Assembly (NCBI GenBank): GCA_016617855.1
Contig: JAECUM010012970.1
Span: forward strand, 20,648 to 84,647
DNA length: 64,000 bases
DNA from: Megalonaias nervosa
Lineage: Eukaryota > Mollusca > Bivalvia > Unionida > Unionidae
Direction: 5' to 3'
Every line of letters begins with the position of its first letter. Position 1 is the first letter of the stretch. Both the position numbers and the translations under genes were made by a program. Shown here in pieces: positions 49,301 through 59,489 of this stretch. The notes beneath the pieces were generated by a model. It did not search any database. It saw only the letters and a program-made list of their open reading frames with translations, and was not told the DNA's origin.

Positions 49301-52300
49301 CTGAATTTAAAGTACACTGAACCCTCAATTATATGGGTGCAGATTTTATCTTTTTTTCTTTCAAGTGATTAATTAATCTGATTCCTCTTGAATCTATAAG
49401 AAAGTGTTGGAAATGTGTGTTTGGATAAATGGAGCTCACTTTACAGGATTTTCGGGGCCCCGAGTGGCCGAGTGGTCTAAAGCGCTCTTCATTACAGATC
49501 ACTGCCATCTCACCTCTGTCTGCATAGGTTCGAGTCTCGGATTCAGCCAATGTAGGTATGTGAGAAAGTTTGCCAGTAGCTTCTCGTGGGTTGGTGGTTC
49601 TTTCCGGGGTTTTCCCTCCACCATTAATACTGGCCGCCATGTATAGCCTATCGTGTGCTGAAAAATGGCGTTAAACCCTACAACAACAACAACAACAACA
49701 ACAGGATTTTCATTTCAATTCTACATGTACTAAAATGGATTTGGATTTGGATTTTGTTTTAACGTAGCTTTAACAATTTTTCAGTCTTATCGCTACAATG
49801 TCTGCAGTGTGGCAGTTTATAGTGATGTCTAGCACTGGGGCATCATGCCGCAGATATGTAGCATGATGTCCCAACCAGTCACATTATCCTGACACCAGGC
49901 CGACCAGTCCTAACACTGAACTCTTAATGCTGAGCGCCAAGTGAGGCAGCTGTTAGTACCATTTTTCTAAGTCTTTGGTATGACTCAACCGGGGATCAAA
50001 CCCACGACCTCCTGCATCTGAGGCGGACGCTCTAACCACTAGGCCACCAGAGCGGTTCATGTGTACTAAAATAATATTCACAGAAATTTTCAGCATTATC
50101 CAAATTTTAGTTTCATCATATGAATTCTACTCTAAGTTAGATAACTAGAAAATAAATTCTGCTTAATGCAGAAAGTAAAGGCTAACCAAATGGTTAGAGT
50201 GGTTAATACATCAAGGCTATAGGTAAATTACCATATATACTCAGGTATAAGTCAAGTGCAACACAAACTTCTGAGACACAGATAATGTGGTAGCACATCT
50301 GGGTCTGCGCAGTTTGTTGGAAGTAATGAGAAACAATAAACAACACAGACCTTGATATGCCAGCACATTATGCAATGGCAGATCAGAGTATATGTTGTTC
50401 ACAATCAGACTGGACTTGTACATGAGTTTACACAGGATCAATGTCCCAATCATTAGAAATTAAGTCAGTAAAATCTGAATAGATTTATTCCTATTTTGTA
50501 CATTCAGTAAGAATTCCGACAAATTAATACCTTTTCAAAATTGCTGGCTTACTTATGGCTATCAGCAAAGATGTATTATCGGAGACATGATAAATTCTCA
50601 CCTCCTGCTCCTGATTTCATTCTGTCCTTATCATTCTGTATTAGACGTTTTAATGTCATGTGACCAGCAGGGTTCTCCACAATGTGGGGGCTCTCTGTGT
50701 CCCCAGCAACAAATGGTTCCCCAGCAATCTTAGCAATTGCCTCCATAGCAGCTGTGGGGTCCCCTATAAAAAGTTTCACAGTGTGATAATGAAATTCCTG
50801 CCACTGATGTCACAATACATTATCATGATACATGGGTCTTGATATGATATGCATCATATATATATCCTCAGTTTTCATGCAAACAGCTTGTAATAAGCTT
50901 AAATTGTCATCACAAACAACTATCAACTAAGCATTTTGTGCTTATTAACAATTTGAACAATAAAAATGCCAAGTATATTTCATTATCAAAACTAGCCATA
51001 ATAAGAAAAAAATTTAAAAGAAATTGACACAAAAAGAAAGAAGAGTTGCTTTTCCTTCAAGTTCAAACATGACCATAACATTATAAACTGGTCTGGTTTC
51101 TGTGAGTATGCAAATGGCTGATCGAGCCAATTCGTGCTTTAAACTATCTGTGGTACACTTGACAGGATATGCTGCATGTGTTTGCTTGATCAAAAGAGGA
51201 CATGCTGCATTTCAAAGATCTCCACTGCTGGTGCTTTTGCTCTGCTCTACAGTTCTTTTCTGTTCAAAGTCTGTAGTTCCAAATGGATGAGACTCTGCAA
51301 GGTGGAGCAATCCCATACATGACCTCAAAACTCGGGGGTCAATGTTGAAGAGTGCAGTAAATCTCTGATATCGCTTGACTGACATCCTGGTGACATGGCC
51401 TACCCATCTCAGCTGCAATTTCATCAGCAGAGACAAAAATAAGTACGACAAGCAATGCATTATATGCCTGCTCCTTGTTTTATGGACCTTTGTGCAGAAA
51501 CCACTTGTATTCCTTCGCTTATAGTGACCTTGACCTTGGACCTTTAGAACCCGAAATCAATAAGCTTCTTCCTTACCCCAAATGTATGCTATCCCAAAAG
51601 TTTGATCAAGGTCTGTGATGTTGAACTGATGCTATTGCGTGGAAACCATTTTTAACATTTTCTTTCTTTTGGTCACAATGACCTCAGAACTTTCAAACCC
51701 AACTGTGCTTCTTCCTTACTGCATTTACAAACCTTTCACAACATTTGGTCCAGGTGTATGATACAGAACTAATGTCATTCTGCAGAAACTGTTTTAATTC
51801 TTGCAGTCACAGTGACTTTGATCTTTGACCTACTCATCACAAAGTCTATAGGATTCTTCCTTACCCCAAGTATAAGTCACCCACAAAGATAAGTAACTGT
51901 GGATGAGGCAGAAACAATGTACTTCAGTCAGTTACCTCGATCTTTGACCTCTTGAATTCCAAAACTAGCTTGGTCATTCTTTCCCCATATGCAAGCCATC
52001 CAAAATGTTTGGTAAATGTAGATAGTGATAAACACAACCTATAGTGCAGACACCATTTTTTCTACTTTCAGTAGAAGTGATGAAGACATTGGAGTTTTTG
52101 CCCTTGAAACTGACTGGGTGATTCTTCCTTACTCCATGTGCACCAGTTTGGTAACTGTTTGGTAACTGTAGATGGTGGACACCATGAGTTATTGTGTGGA
52201 AACAAAACCAGTGTTACGTGTAGGCTCATACAAAAGTAACAAAAGAAAAGAGTGAAGCCAACAAGCTTAGTAAGTTTGAACAAAATAATTTATTTCCCTA

Positions 52301-55300
52301 GAAAACAAGATAAAAATATGAAATAGGACTTACGGTTTGTGAATATAATCCAAAAATTAATCCTAGAATTGAAAAATATAAGTCCTATCACTAAACAGTT
52401 CTAATTGAATCCAGGTTCGAATCTTGATGAAGTTCCAATATGGAAGACGATGATGTCAGATGAGGTCGTTGTACAGAAAGCAACAGTTCCTCGTTGAATC
52501 ACAATTTATAATGTTCCCGTTCAGAATTCCAGAATAAATTTCCACTGAATGTCTTTGTCCTGGAATTTTTATAAAAAAGAGCACTTGTGTAGTTTTCTAG
52601 AGAATAAATTATTAAATTCCAAAAAAATAGATGAACTTCAGAGCAAGCTGGCAACAACAACAAAAACCTCTTGAGCCTCAAGGTTTAAAATACAACTGAC
52701 AGGGTCTACTAAAAACCGTCTGTCTTAACACACGATTTTAGATCACATGGTGGCTCACGTGACAGGCTACATGATGCACTAATTTGAACAGCGCAATAAA
52801 AAAAAACCCATTTATCACGTAGGCAAGAATAGTGTTACGACCCTGTAGTTAAATTACATGTGTGTTAAAATTTAAATTCTTCTAATTCTTTGTTTCATTT
52901 TTATTTCATTTTTACATCATAAAATGTAGTTATTATTATTATGATGATTATGTTTGCATGGGTCTAACAGTATGTTAGAAACATTGTATTTATTTAAAAC
53001 ATAAATGCGACTCGTGTAAGCATGATTTTTGCATGACGGTTTTTCGTATCAAGTAAACAGTGAGAAAGAGCTATGTAAATGATTGGCTGTGACCACGTTA
53101 TTACTTGTTTACGCTTTTGTAATGTCCAGATGGATTGCGAAATCACACGTGTCCTTCATGCATGTGTACATGTAATGACGCATTAGCTTGTTTTAAATGT
53201 TCAGTTACCTGTAAGAAATGTTTAGTTATAGTCGTAGTCATAGTCGTAGTCAGTCATACTTGAGAGTCACATCATAACATCTTGTAGAGTTTCTAATACC
53301 TTAAGGAAAAGGTATTTCTGTGCTGGAAAGAGGTGTTTGTTCATTCGTACGTATTAGGAACAACATGTGTGTTGTTAGTGGTGGTAGCTGTACTTCATCT
53401 ACTTTCTAAATAATTATTTTCCCTGGAGAACAACCCTACTGGCTTTGGACAAAGACATTTGTTGAAACTATTTCTAAATAGGAGCAGAACAAATCAAATT
53501 GTGCTTCACAGTGAAAATTCTGGACATTTTGTGTTAACCTTTGTCTGACGTCATCATCCGCCATCTTGGAACGGAACTGAGATTCAGACTATATCAAATT
53601 AGAACTGTTTGTTCACAGGACTTACGTGTTTTCACAATTTTAGGACAATTTTTGGAATCTTCTTCGTAAATCGTAAGTCTTGTTTCATCTATTTACCTTT
53701 TTACCATGTTTTCTAGGGAAATAAATTGTTTTTGTTAAAATTTACAAAGCTTGTTGTCTTCACTCTTTCTTTGTGTTACTTTGAACGAGCCGATTCGTAA
53801 CAATAGCCCTATCTAAAAATCAGATTCTCACACTGGTAATATATAAAAAAGAAAGGCTGTTTACAATTTAGCTAACATGTGGGCCAAACATGACCTTGGT
53901 AATAGCCAATCGTTTTCACTTAGTGTTTACAAAACGTCTCAACCAAGGTGAGCTAAAAATACTGATAATGTAATACCTTTTACATTTTACTCAGGTCAAA
54001 ACAGAGAAGTCAATTTTCCGAAAATAGTCAAATCCCGTGAAAATAATCATTACAATAAAATGTAATGAAACAAAAATAAAATATAAAGAATTTAAAACAC
54101 ACAAGCAATTTAATTACATATTCGTAACAACTGGTAACAAAATGACAAATGGACAGACAACATCACAACATATGTTCTGCATTATGATGGGCATATTCAA
54201 AAACCAAGATACTTGATCAGTTTTAAGAGCCAATGAATTGATAAAATTACAGCATTTAATCAAAATGGGTGCATCAAAATACTGAGGTGGCAATATGAAA
54301 TACTGTAACCAAAAAATGGCTATTTCCAATACATTCTGTTCAATTATTAAATCCCAAATGTGTGTGTATCCAAAAATAGACAGATCTGACTTTGCTGAGT
54401 AGCGTTTAACTGCATATGAGCACTTTTTTCAGTACCGGAGCAATCAGACTACAATGCCTGCTGGAAGATATACCATGCCTGCCAATAAAGGCTGACATGA
54501 ACAGGTTTAAAGAAATACAATGCCAGCTACTGAAGGCCAATATAGGCAGGATTTTGAGAAATACCATAATAGCCAATCCAATCCAATAAGGGCAGGATTA
54601 GAGAATACCATAACAGCCAATCCAGTCCAATATGGGCAGGATTAGAAACATACCAAACCTGCAAATCAAAGCCAAAATGGACAGGATTACTGACATACCA
54701 TGCCAGCCGATCCATGCCACTATGGGCAGGATTAGAGACATATCATGCCAGCCGATCCAGGTCAATATTGGTAGGATTAGAGACACAACATGCCAGCCAA
54801 TTCAAGCAGATATGGACAGGATAAAAGACATACCATGCCAGCCAACTCATGCCAATATGGACAGGATTAGAGACATACCATGCTAGCCAATTCAAGCCAA
54901 CATGGGCAGGATAAGAGACATACCATGCCTGCTAATTTAAGCTTCTACAAAGGCATTAGTATAACCAGAAACATGTTCATGGGAGATGAATGCCCTCTGC
55001 AGTGTGTAGGAAACTGACCTAGATTAAAAACAGGTCCAAGCTGTTATGGACAAACAGACAATTTGGTAAAATTTTTCACTCACAATTACTACTTTTTTAT
55101 TCAAATTTTGTGTGTGTGTGTGTGTAAAGCTTACATGTATACTATGCATCAGCTTCTATGGTTGTATCTCACATAGGTAGTTTCATGAATTTATTTTGCT
55201 GTAAATATATTTACCTAAGGCATGTGTGATGATGCTAAGGACTAGGAGTAGAGAGGAATTATTCAACACCAAATCACGGGCATTGTCCACAACATACTGC

Positions 55301-58300
55301 AAAAGTGGCTGTGAAAAAAACTCAAGCAGTTCTCGCTCTCTGACAGACTTCTCTTTTTTACTGCAATTGAACAAAGTCTTGTAGATGAGAATATAAGAAT
55401 ACAAAGATACATTCACTTATAAGACAAGTCGAACTGCCAACTGCACAGACCCAGATCTGCCATCACATGTGTTGGCAGATCTGGGTCTGTGCAATTAGGA
55501 GTAATTTGTAGAACAAACAACACAGACCCTGATCTGCATGTGCATTATGCTACAACAGATTAGGATCTTTGTTGTCTGCAGTTTGACCTAACTTATAAGT
55601 GAGTATAGACAGTATGTCTCACCCAGAAATGACGTTATTATGACAGGGCTTTCAGACATCCTAGCATATCAGGGAATAAACTTAAGGCACAGAGCAATAT
55701 TATACCAAAATTAAATTTCTCATTTGTCAGTATGATTTAAAACAATATGATTGGCCAGGTGTTTTCAATTTTTGGGTTCATATCTGTAGGAACCCAATTA
55801 ATTTTAAAGCCATGCCCACCTGCACTACTTTTTGATACATAATACTCGATGAGGACTATATTTAAAATATAGGATCACTAAAAATCAGACTTCTTACATA
55901 AGATTTTAATTATGAACCAAATACTGGACCATTTTTTCAAATAAACGAGATATCTCTGCTAATGGTACAAGCAAAATATATTTTAAATGAATAAAACAAC
56001 ATCTGCTTCACAGTTTATACAGCTTGCAAAGCATTTTTGTTTGTTCATACTTTGTTGAATTTTAAAAAAATATACAGTCAATCCTTAAATAAAGCAAATG
56101 ATACAGACGACCTAACTTGCAAAACAATTTCAGCAAAAAATTCATAACATTGACAATTACATGACAGCTGCGGACAGAAAAATAATATCTGTGTCTGTCA
56201 TTCACAGGTGAGACAAAATGAATTTACACATTACACCTAATAACTATTGTTAGACAGATGAGACAAAATAAACTGATACATTCAACTTGAAAGCTACTGT
56301 TCATGTTGGTTAATCTACACAAGGCCTGCAACCTGATAAAAGTAAAAAACAGAATTCTGGTGACCTGGCATCAGTTAAGATAATGTTTGTTTTTTAAATA
56401 AATTAAAGGTCAAAACAGAACCAGTTGCAAGCAAAATATTGTATACTTCAAATGTTCTGAAGTGTCAATCCAAAGTAATACATGGTCTCCAATATTGCAA
56501 GACTAAATATTTTCTAAAATGTAAACTTCAAACATTAATCACCTCTGCAAATATAACAAATACTCACACAATTTACTGCTATTTAACCATTTCATTTATA
56601 AAAACAAAAACTGTTATAAATCAGATTAAAATATAAGTCAACCATTTTGGAAAAACAATGCAAGTCTACATTTAAGAAAAAGAAATTATGATGAAAATTT
56701 AAGATACTGATCCATAAAGTCATCACCTTTCACTGCAGCTATTTTACCTGGTGGCATTCTTGTCCCCTTCCTGAAGCACACGTACAATGTCTGGGTGAAA
56801 ATGCAAGGGATCCCTGGGGCTTAGTGCATACAGTAAGACCTTTCTCCCATACTGGTCAGCAAACAGAACTTGTGTGGATTTTAACATTTCCTACAAGTGA
56901 TAGCAAATTTCACATCATGTGATATCCAGGGATGAAGATTACTTCTGCATAAACAACAAATCTAAAACCACCCAACCCCATTATGAAAAAATCAACAGGA
57001 TTAAATCTACAATTCAACCTGATGGGACCAACGCCCATCATGATCTTGAGAAGGGATACTAAGAATTTGACATGGGCCAAAACATTTTTTCAGGACTCAG
57101 TTTGTGGATAACTGATGATAAGATGATAAATGTACCTTAAAATTATTCTTAAAATATTCATTATTCAAGTGTAAGGTTTTTAAATATGGTAAGAATGAAT
57201 CAAAGTCATTTTATAATCCAAAAGGAAGAACTTATTCTTTATGACAGAGTAATGAATTACAATTAATGCTTTTTGTTCCAAAATAATTTATCCATCATTG
57301 CTAGATTGGTTCCAGGTAATGAATTTGTCACATGTGTATCGGCTCTAAAAAAAGTATTACAGTCTGCACAATGATTTTTTTTAATAGTGTTAAATATTTT
57401 CCTTGCCCATGATAAATAATTGTGCAGCAATATGGGTTTTGTTAAGCATTCACATTAAAATATTTTCTCATTAGATTTTGACTGACAATCAGCAGATTCG
57501 ATATGAATTGTTCACAATCAAAGTCACGAGTTTGTTCGGAATTTACAGTGTGACTATTATTATCATCTTTTGGCAAATTTTTCTAAGGGCTTTCTTTTTA
57601 TCATTTTAGATTTGGAAGATTGATTTTGCATATAGAACAGCTCCACTTGGCATCTAAAAGTGAATGCACTATCTTCAAACCAGACCAATGTAACTAGGCA
57701 ACTTGCTGATGTCACATTGCCATGCTTCAATCACACAATATTTCAATAAGCATCCCACTGATGATAATGATGCTTCAGTTATTAATACAGTATAAACTGT
57801 TGTGTGAGACTACCCCTTCTGCCAACAAAAAGTGGTCTCTCAGGAGATGGTCTCTTATAACAGGTTTGTGCTAGGTTACCATTTTCATGGTCAAAATGCA
57901 GCAGGTTTAAGAAGGGAAAAGATCCTTAATCGCTTTATATGCATTTTATTGTTATTCATAGTTCTTGTCAAAATAGTGCAATCATTTCATCTCAAAGCAA
58001 TTTTGTATAGCAATAAAGACATAAACCTATATATAACATTTACGATTATATTTCAAGATCATGGGCACAATATTTTAAATTAAATGAAAGTCACTATAAT
58101 TCCAAGACCACATCCAGATCATGACAAGATGCATTGTGTTTAACTGATGTATGCTGCCAATCAAGACAGATGCCTATGAAACTATACCCCCCATCAAAAA
58201 GGAGCTGTGATTCAGCAATGAATGCACCATCAGCAAAGTGAACAAAGCCCTTAAAAACCAAATTTTAGAACTCATGGTTGATGGAGTATGACTTTTTTTG

Positions 58301-59475
58301 TGGTATCATATGCAACAGCAACATCATGTTGACATTAGTCATTCTGGAGTGTATAATATCCGTTGACAGAGTAACACCACCGAAAAGAAACAAGGAACAA
58401 ATGCAGCAGAGCACAATCTCCAAAGTAACTAACATGTTTAAATGTTCTAACTAGGGTGGCCAAGGCATGTGTGACACTCCATCACTGCAATGCAGATGCA
58501 GAATGCTCAGCATTGCTAAGTCTACAAAATATTTTGTTTGAAATTGTATTAATTATTTCACAGAAAAAAAGATACACTATGGTACATTTTTAAAAATTTT
58601 ATTCAAATTTAAATTTCCAAGTCGTTTGTAATCAGCATAGTTCAAGAACCATATAGCATCTTCTGATGAAATTTGATTTTGAATATTGTTTAAAATATCT
58701 AGATGAGTGTTCTATATACTGTATAGTGTATTATACTGGTTTATATAAGTACATAGATCATTCATAACTGTATGATGTTATTTGTTTGTGCTTCATGCAC
58801 TTCCCCTAATTTTGGGGTGTGGAGGATGCAGACCAACATTTGTAAATAAATTAGTTATTAACCATTCTGCATGAGCATTTTATTTCTGCATGTCACATGA
58901 AAAATCAATACCATTAGGCACCATTATTTCATTGCCAAATTTTATTTCTTTTGGAATACAAAGCAACAAGTAAATGTTGTACACTTTCCCAACTTTATTT
59001 TAAAAATAATTTCTTTAAAGTGGCCCCTCTATAAAAATGTGAAATTCTCAGATGTAGCACCATTAAGGCTATCACTGTTTTAAATGATCCTTCAATCTTT
59101 ATGCTGTTGGGCATCAACTAGCTGCTTGGCTCAGGGAATAAGGAGTGAAAGCTGATGGAAAGATGTTTTCATAAGATCAATAACTTACTATTAGCATTTA
59201 AAAAGTTTTCAACATCATATATACAATAAATTTGCAAATACTATTAAAACATCATGTGATCTGATAAAGTCTGTTATCTCTTGCTTTCCAAATAAGAACA
59301 TCATTTACACATTAAAATAACATGGCAGACTATGACTGACCTCTAGAAGTGCCTTCTGGACCAGCCTGGTGTCATCTACAACATCAAAGATTGCCAGCAT
59401 CACCAAGTGTCCATACTCTTCCTTGCAGATCTTCACAACATGAGTCTTGAGGCTCTTTATGATCACCTTACGGTC
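34259..59475 (-). CDS. PUM3: Pumilio homolog 3 (Puf-A), C-terminal 269 residues, 5' part outside window
   Basis: Six minus-strand exons (59341-59475, 56748-56890, 55215-55360, 50602-50763, 46145-46235, 34259-34391) join in phase with GT-AG borders. They cover about the last 40% of a protein that is near 650 aa in vertebrates. The first exon has a Puf-type helical repeat (DRKVIIKSLKTHVVK, YGHLVMLAIFDVVDDTRLVQ). Then follow DQYGRKVLLYALSPRDPLHF and the CPL (C-terminal Penguin-like) domain, with ENPAGHMTLKRLIQND, LKSWAACNRGCF and a final helix ending QVLLQKLDLLT. PUM3 is a nuclear/nucleolar RNA- and DNA-binding protein whose yeast counterpart Puf6 acts in 60S ribosome assembly and mRNA control. 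All exons look intact. The missing 5' exons would lie beyond base 64000. The last intron is about 11.7 kb and full of transposons. Confidence 0.94.
34392..34840. other. PUM3 last intron, nothing recognised
   Basis: AT-rich, no repeat identified. Confidence 0.4.
34845..35245. mobile_element. Possible pogo/Tigger-like MITE
   Basis: The left end has repeated 'cgttataaca' / 'cttataacgtgatggc' modules and the right end reads 'atcacgttataacaggtg', an inverted match to the left. About 400 bp, non-coding. It lies in the PUM3 last intron. Ends are approximate. Confidence 0.45.
35250..36050. other. PUM3 last intron, nothing recognised
   Basis: AT-rich, no clear repeat or exon. Confidence 0.4.
36055..36355. 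repeat. Minisatellite, about 29 bp unit
   Basis: About 10 copies of 'taattattacccatataatc' plus 'cttatctc', running directly into the end of the DIRS relic. Confidence 0.92.
37040..37297 (-). mobile_element. tRNA-headed SINE, family B, inside the DIRS relic
   Basis: Read on the minus strand: head with TTAGCTGAGTGGTGTAAAGC, then 'catgggtatgtgagaaagct', 'ctagtagctctccatgggtc' and a 3' end with 'atgatgtgctgaaaaatggt', colinear with the copy at 49454. It separates the RT from the RNase H part of the DIRS relic, and a 136-codon frame running through the join is a chance fusion. Confidence 0.82.
39242..39985. repeat. Minisatellite, 49 bp unit
   Basis: About 15 almost identical copies of 'gatggatcttttcaactgtc' plus 'ctgaaggtggtggcctgcct' plus 'gttatatga'. 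Variant positions ('ttaga' or 'tgaga', 'cctgcct' or 'cctgact') recur in blocks, suggesting block-wise duplication. It is embedded in the GC-richer DIRS-derived stretch. Confidence 0.97.
40000..40110. repeat. Direct duplication, about 58 bp, two copies
   Basis: 'caggtccctat.ctgtc' with 'atctgccataccttgaaacc' and 'atggtagcaatatca' occurs twice in a row beside the 49-bp array. Confidence 0.9.
40291..41123. other. PUM3 last intron, nothing recognised
   Basis: AT-rich; contains a pyrimidine- and 'cattcatttatt'-rich stretch near 40690 but no defined element. Confidence 0.4.
42348..44706. mobile_element. hAT-like non-autonomous transposon nested in copy 2
   Basis: 2359 bp with inverted ends (ggttcccacgc... 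/ ...gcgtgggaacc) and a perfect 8-bp duplication TGTAAATA at 42340-42347 and 44707-44714. The paralogous relic at 30471-31647 has the uninterrupted site (TGTAAACA then gttgcctac, about 31412), so the insertion point is shown directly. No transposase frame. A partial relative lies at 48005-48961. Confidence 0.88.
43478..44335. repeat. Internal inverted repeat in the nested element
   Basis: About 170-bp arms, 43478-43650 against 44165-44335, roughly three-quarters identical by eye ('ttatacctgcatga' with 'atttattttctcagaaat' and 'taatctgctgacagac'). The relative at 48005-48961 lacks the second arm and the spacer. Confidence 0.65.
44965..46144. other. PUM3 last intron, 5' part, nothing recognised
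   Basis: AT-rich, no repeat or exon recognised. Confidence 0.4.
46145..46235 (-). CDS. PUM3: PUM3 penultimate exon (91 bp)
   Basis: Too short and split-codon at both ends, so it is easy to miss. Acceptor CAACAG, donor GTAAGT. It encodes LFSEVLLRNLGEGSLKSWAA and CNRGCFTLV; the LKSW-x-x-x-NRG block is conserved in vertebrate PUM3 (LKSWASVNRG). Phases 2 and 2 match its neighbours exactly. Confidence 0.9.
46236..47527. other. PUM3 intron, nothing recognised
   Basis: AT-rich intronic DNA between the 91-bp exon and a SINE fragment. Confidence 0.4.
47539..47669 (-). mobile_element. tRNA-headed SINE, family B, 5'-truncated
   Basis: Begins on its 3' side with (GTT)n and 'cagcacacgataggctatac', ending within the body. 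Target-site duplications TCAATAAAATG at 47528-47538 and 47670-47680 fix the ends and show that the tRNA head was not copied. Confidence 0.9.
48005..48961. mobile_element. Partial relative of the nested hAT-like element
   Basis: Colinear with 43240-43680 and 44317-44706: 'tttagctcagagattc', 'atggcagtccattttct', 'atttattttctcagaaatt', 'gtgatgctagac' and the end 'ctggtag..agggaaccc'. The left end is missing, so its boundary is approximate. Confidence 0.7.
48227..48305. repeat. 32-bp inverted repeat, 15-bp loop
   Basis: Arms 48227-48258 and 48274-48305 (cacaggggctcatatcattg... ) pair with two mismatches. The whole hairpin is absent from the matching place of the related element near 43440. Confidence 0.9.
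49454..49700 (+). mobile_element. tRNA-headed SINE, family B, full length
   Basis: Begins ggggccccgagtggccgagt, with box A GTGGCCGAGTGGTCTAAAGC and box B GGTTCGAGTCT, and ends in (CAA)n. Perfect 11-bp duplications ACAGGATTTTC flank it at 49443-49453 and 49701-49711. Best reference copy of the family in this window. Confidence 0.94.
49737..50061 (-). mobile_element. tRNA-headed SINE, family A, full length
   Basis: Head at the right side (box A TGGCCTAGTGGTTAGAGC, box B GGTTTGATCCC), core as in the 12086 copy. Flanked by tgtactaaaat at 49726-49736 and 50062-50072. It landed 36 bp from the family B SINE. Confidence 0.9.
50231..50436. mobile_element. Palindromic MITE copy 5
   Basis: Left end ccatatatactcaggtataa after TA; right end with 'acttgtacatgagtttacac', more diverged. 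Shared 'cacatctgggtctg' and 'ccagcacattatgcaa' modules. About 165 bp from the PUM3 exon at 50602. Confidence 0.7.
50602..50763 (-). CDS. PUM3: PUM3 CPL-domain exon
   Basis: Acceptor TTATAG, donor GTGAGA. It encodes DPTAAMEAIAKIAGEPFVAG, ESPHIVENPAGHMTLKRLIQ and NDKDRMKSGAG. The H-I-x-E-x-PAGH-x-x-LK-x-LI signature is the most diagnostic PUM3 motif in the window. Confidence 0.94.
50764..51264. other. PUM3 intron, nothing recognised
   Basis: AT-rich sequence without a clear element. Confidence 0.4.
51268..51455 (-). pseudogene. LINE C-terminal fragment
   Basis: Minus strand reads LLMKLQLRWVGHVTRMSVKR then YQRFTALFNIDPRVLRSC: the LRW-x-GHV-x-RM and NIDP signature at the end of many invertebrate endonuclease-RT LINE proteins. 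Only the tail remains. Related to the fragment at 25396. Confidence 0.65.
51480..52200. repeat. Degenerate tandem repeat, about 140 bp unit, five copies
   Basis: Blocks of 'tgaccttgacctttgacct' type followed by 'cttcttccttaccccaa' and 'tgatcaaggt..tgtgatg' recur about every 140 bp with heavy divergence. Such units are frequent in bivalve genomes, recalled, not searched. Confidence 0.75.
52210..53787. mobile_element. Foldback-type element with about 0.5-kb inverted arms
   Basis: Ends TGTTACG...CGTAACA. The left arm (52210 to about 52740) and the reverse complement of the right arm (53787 to about 53000) align along most of their length: 'aaagagtgaag.caacaagct', 'aatttatttccctagaaaac', 'aacagttctaatt', 'gatga.gtcaga', 'aatgtctttgtcc', 'agatgaa'. 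No protein is encoded. It lies in the PUM3 intron and directly follows the 140-bp repeat array. Confidence 0.85.
53790..54475. other. PUM3 intron, nothing recognised
   Basis: AT-rich, no exon or repeat recognised. Confidence 0.4.
54480..54935. repeat. Minisatellite, 45 bp unit
   Basis: About 9 copies of 'gacataccatgccagccaat' plus 'ccatgccaatatgggcagga' plus 'ttaga'. As 45 is a multiple of three, frames stay open on both strands (for example MGRIRDIPCQPI on the plus strand), which is not evidence of a gene. Confidence 0.92.
55215..55360 (-). CDS. PUM3: PUM3 exon
   Basis: Acceptor TTGCAG, donor GTAAAT. It encodes KKEKSVRERELLEFFSQPLL, YVVDNARDLVLNNSSLLLVL and SIITHALG, matching the RRRELLE-x-x-x-PALL segment of vertebrate PUM3. 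Confidence 0.93.
55410..55612. mobile_element. Palindromic MITE copy 6, beside a PUM3 acceptor
   Basis: TA-flanked, inverted ends (cattcacttataagacaagt / acttataagtgagtatagac). It starts only 49 bp upstream of the exon 55215-55360, so it probably supplies or borders the branch-point region. Confidence 0.78.
55615..56747. other. PUM3 intron, nothing recognised
   Basis: AT-rich intronic DNA. Confidence 0.4.
56748..56890 (-). CDS. PUM3: PUM3 exon
   Basis: Acceptor TTGTAG, donor GTAAAA. It encodes EMLKSTQVLFADQYGRKVLL then YALSPRDPLHFHPDIVRVLQ and EGDKNAT. The YGRKVLLYxLSPRDP motif is a PUM3 signature. Confidence 0.94.
56891..58618. other. PUM3 intron, nothing firm
   Basis: Contains a short 'agtggtctctcaggagatgg' / 'tctcttataacaggtttg' stretch near 57830 resembling a pogo-like end, but no defined element. 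Confidence 0.4.
58619..58716. repeat. Left arm of a perfect 98-bp inverted repeat
   Basis: Identical at 98 of 98 positions to the reverse complement of 60283-60380. The pair brackets the PUM3 exon 59341-59475. Confidence 0.97.
59341..59475 (-). CDS. PUM3: PUM3 exon (first in window)
   Basis: 45 codons, phase 0 at both ends, acceptor TTTCAG, donor GTCAGT. It encodes DRKVIIKSLKTHVVKICKEE, YGHLVMLAIFDVVDD and TRLVQKALLE, a Puf-type repeat. Bracketed by a perfect inverted repeat and preceded by a minisatellite. Confidence 0.94.
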
Positions 59476-59489
59476 CTGAAACAATTTGT

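Noticed and set aside
52210..53787. LTR retrotransposon bounded by TG...CA
   Set aside because: The repeats are inverted, not direct, and there is no gag-pol; a foldback/TIR structure explains it better.
54527..54886. Overlapping open frames on both strands with 15-residue repeats
   Set aside because: They come from a 45-bp minisatellite whose unit is a multiple of three; no start context, splice sites or family signature.
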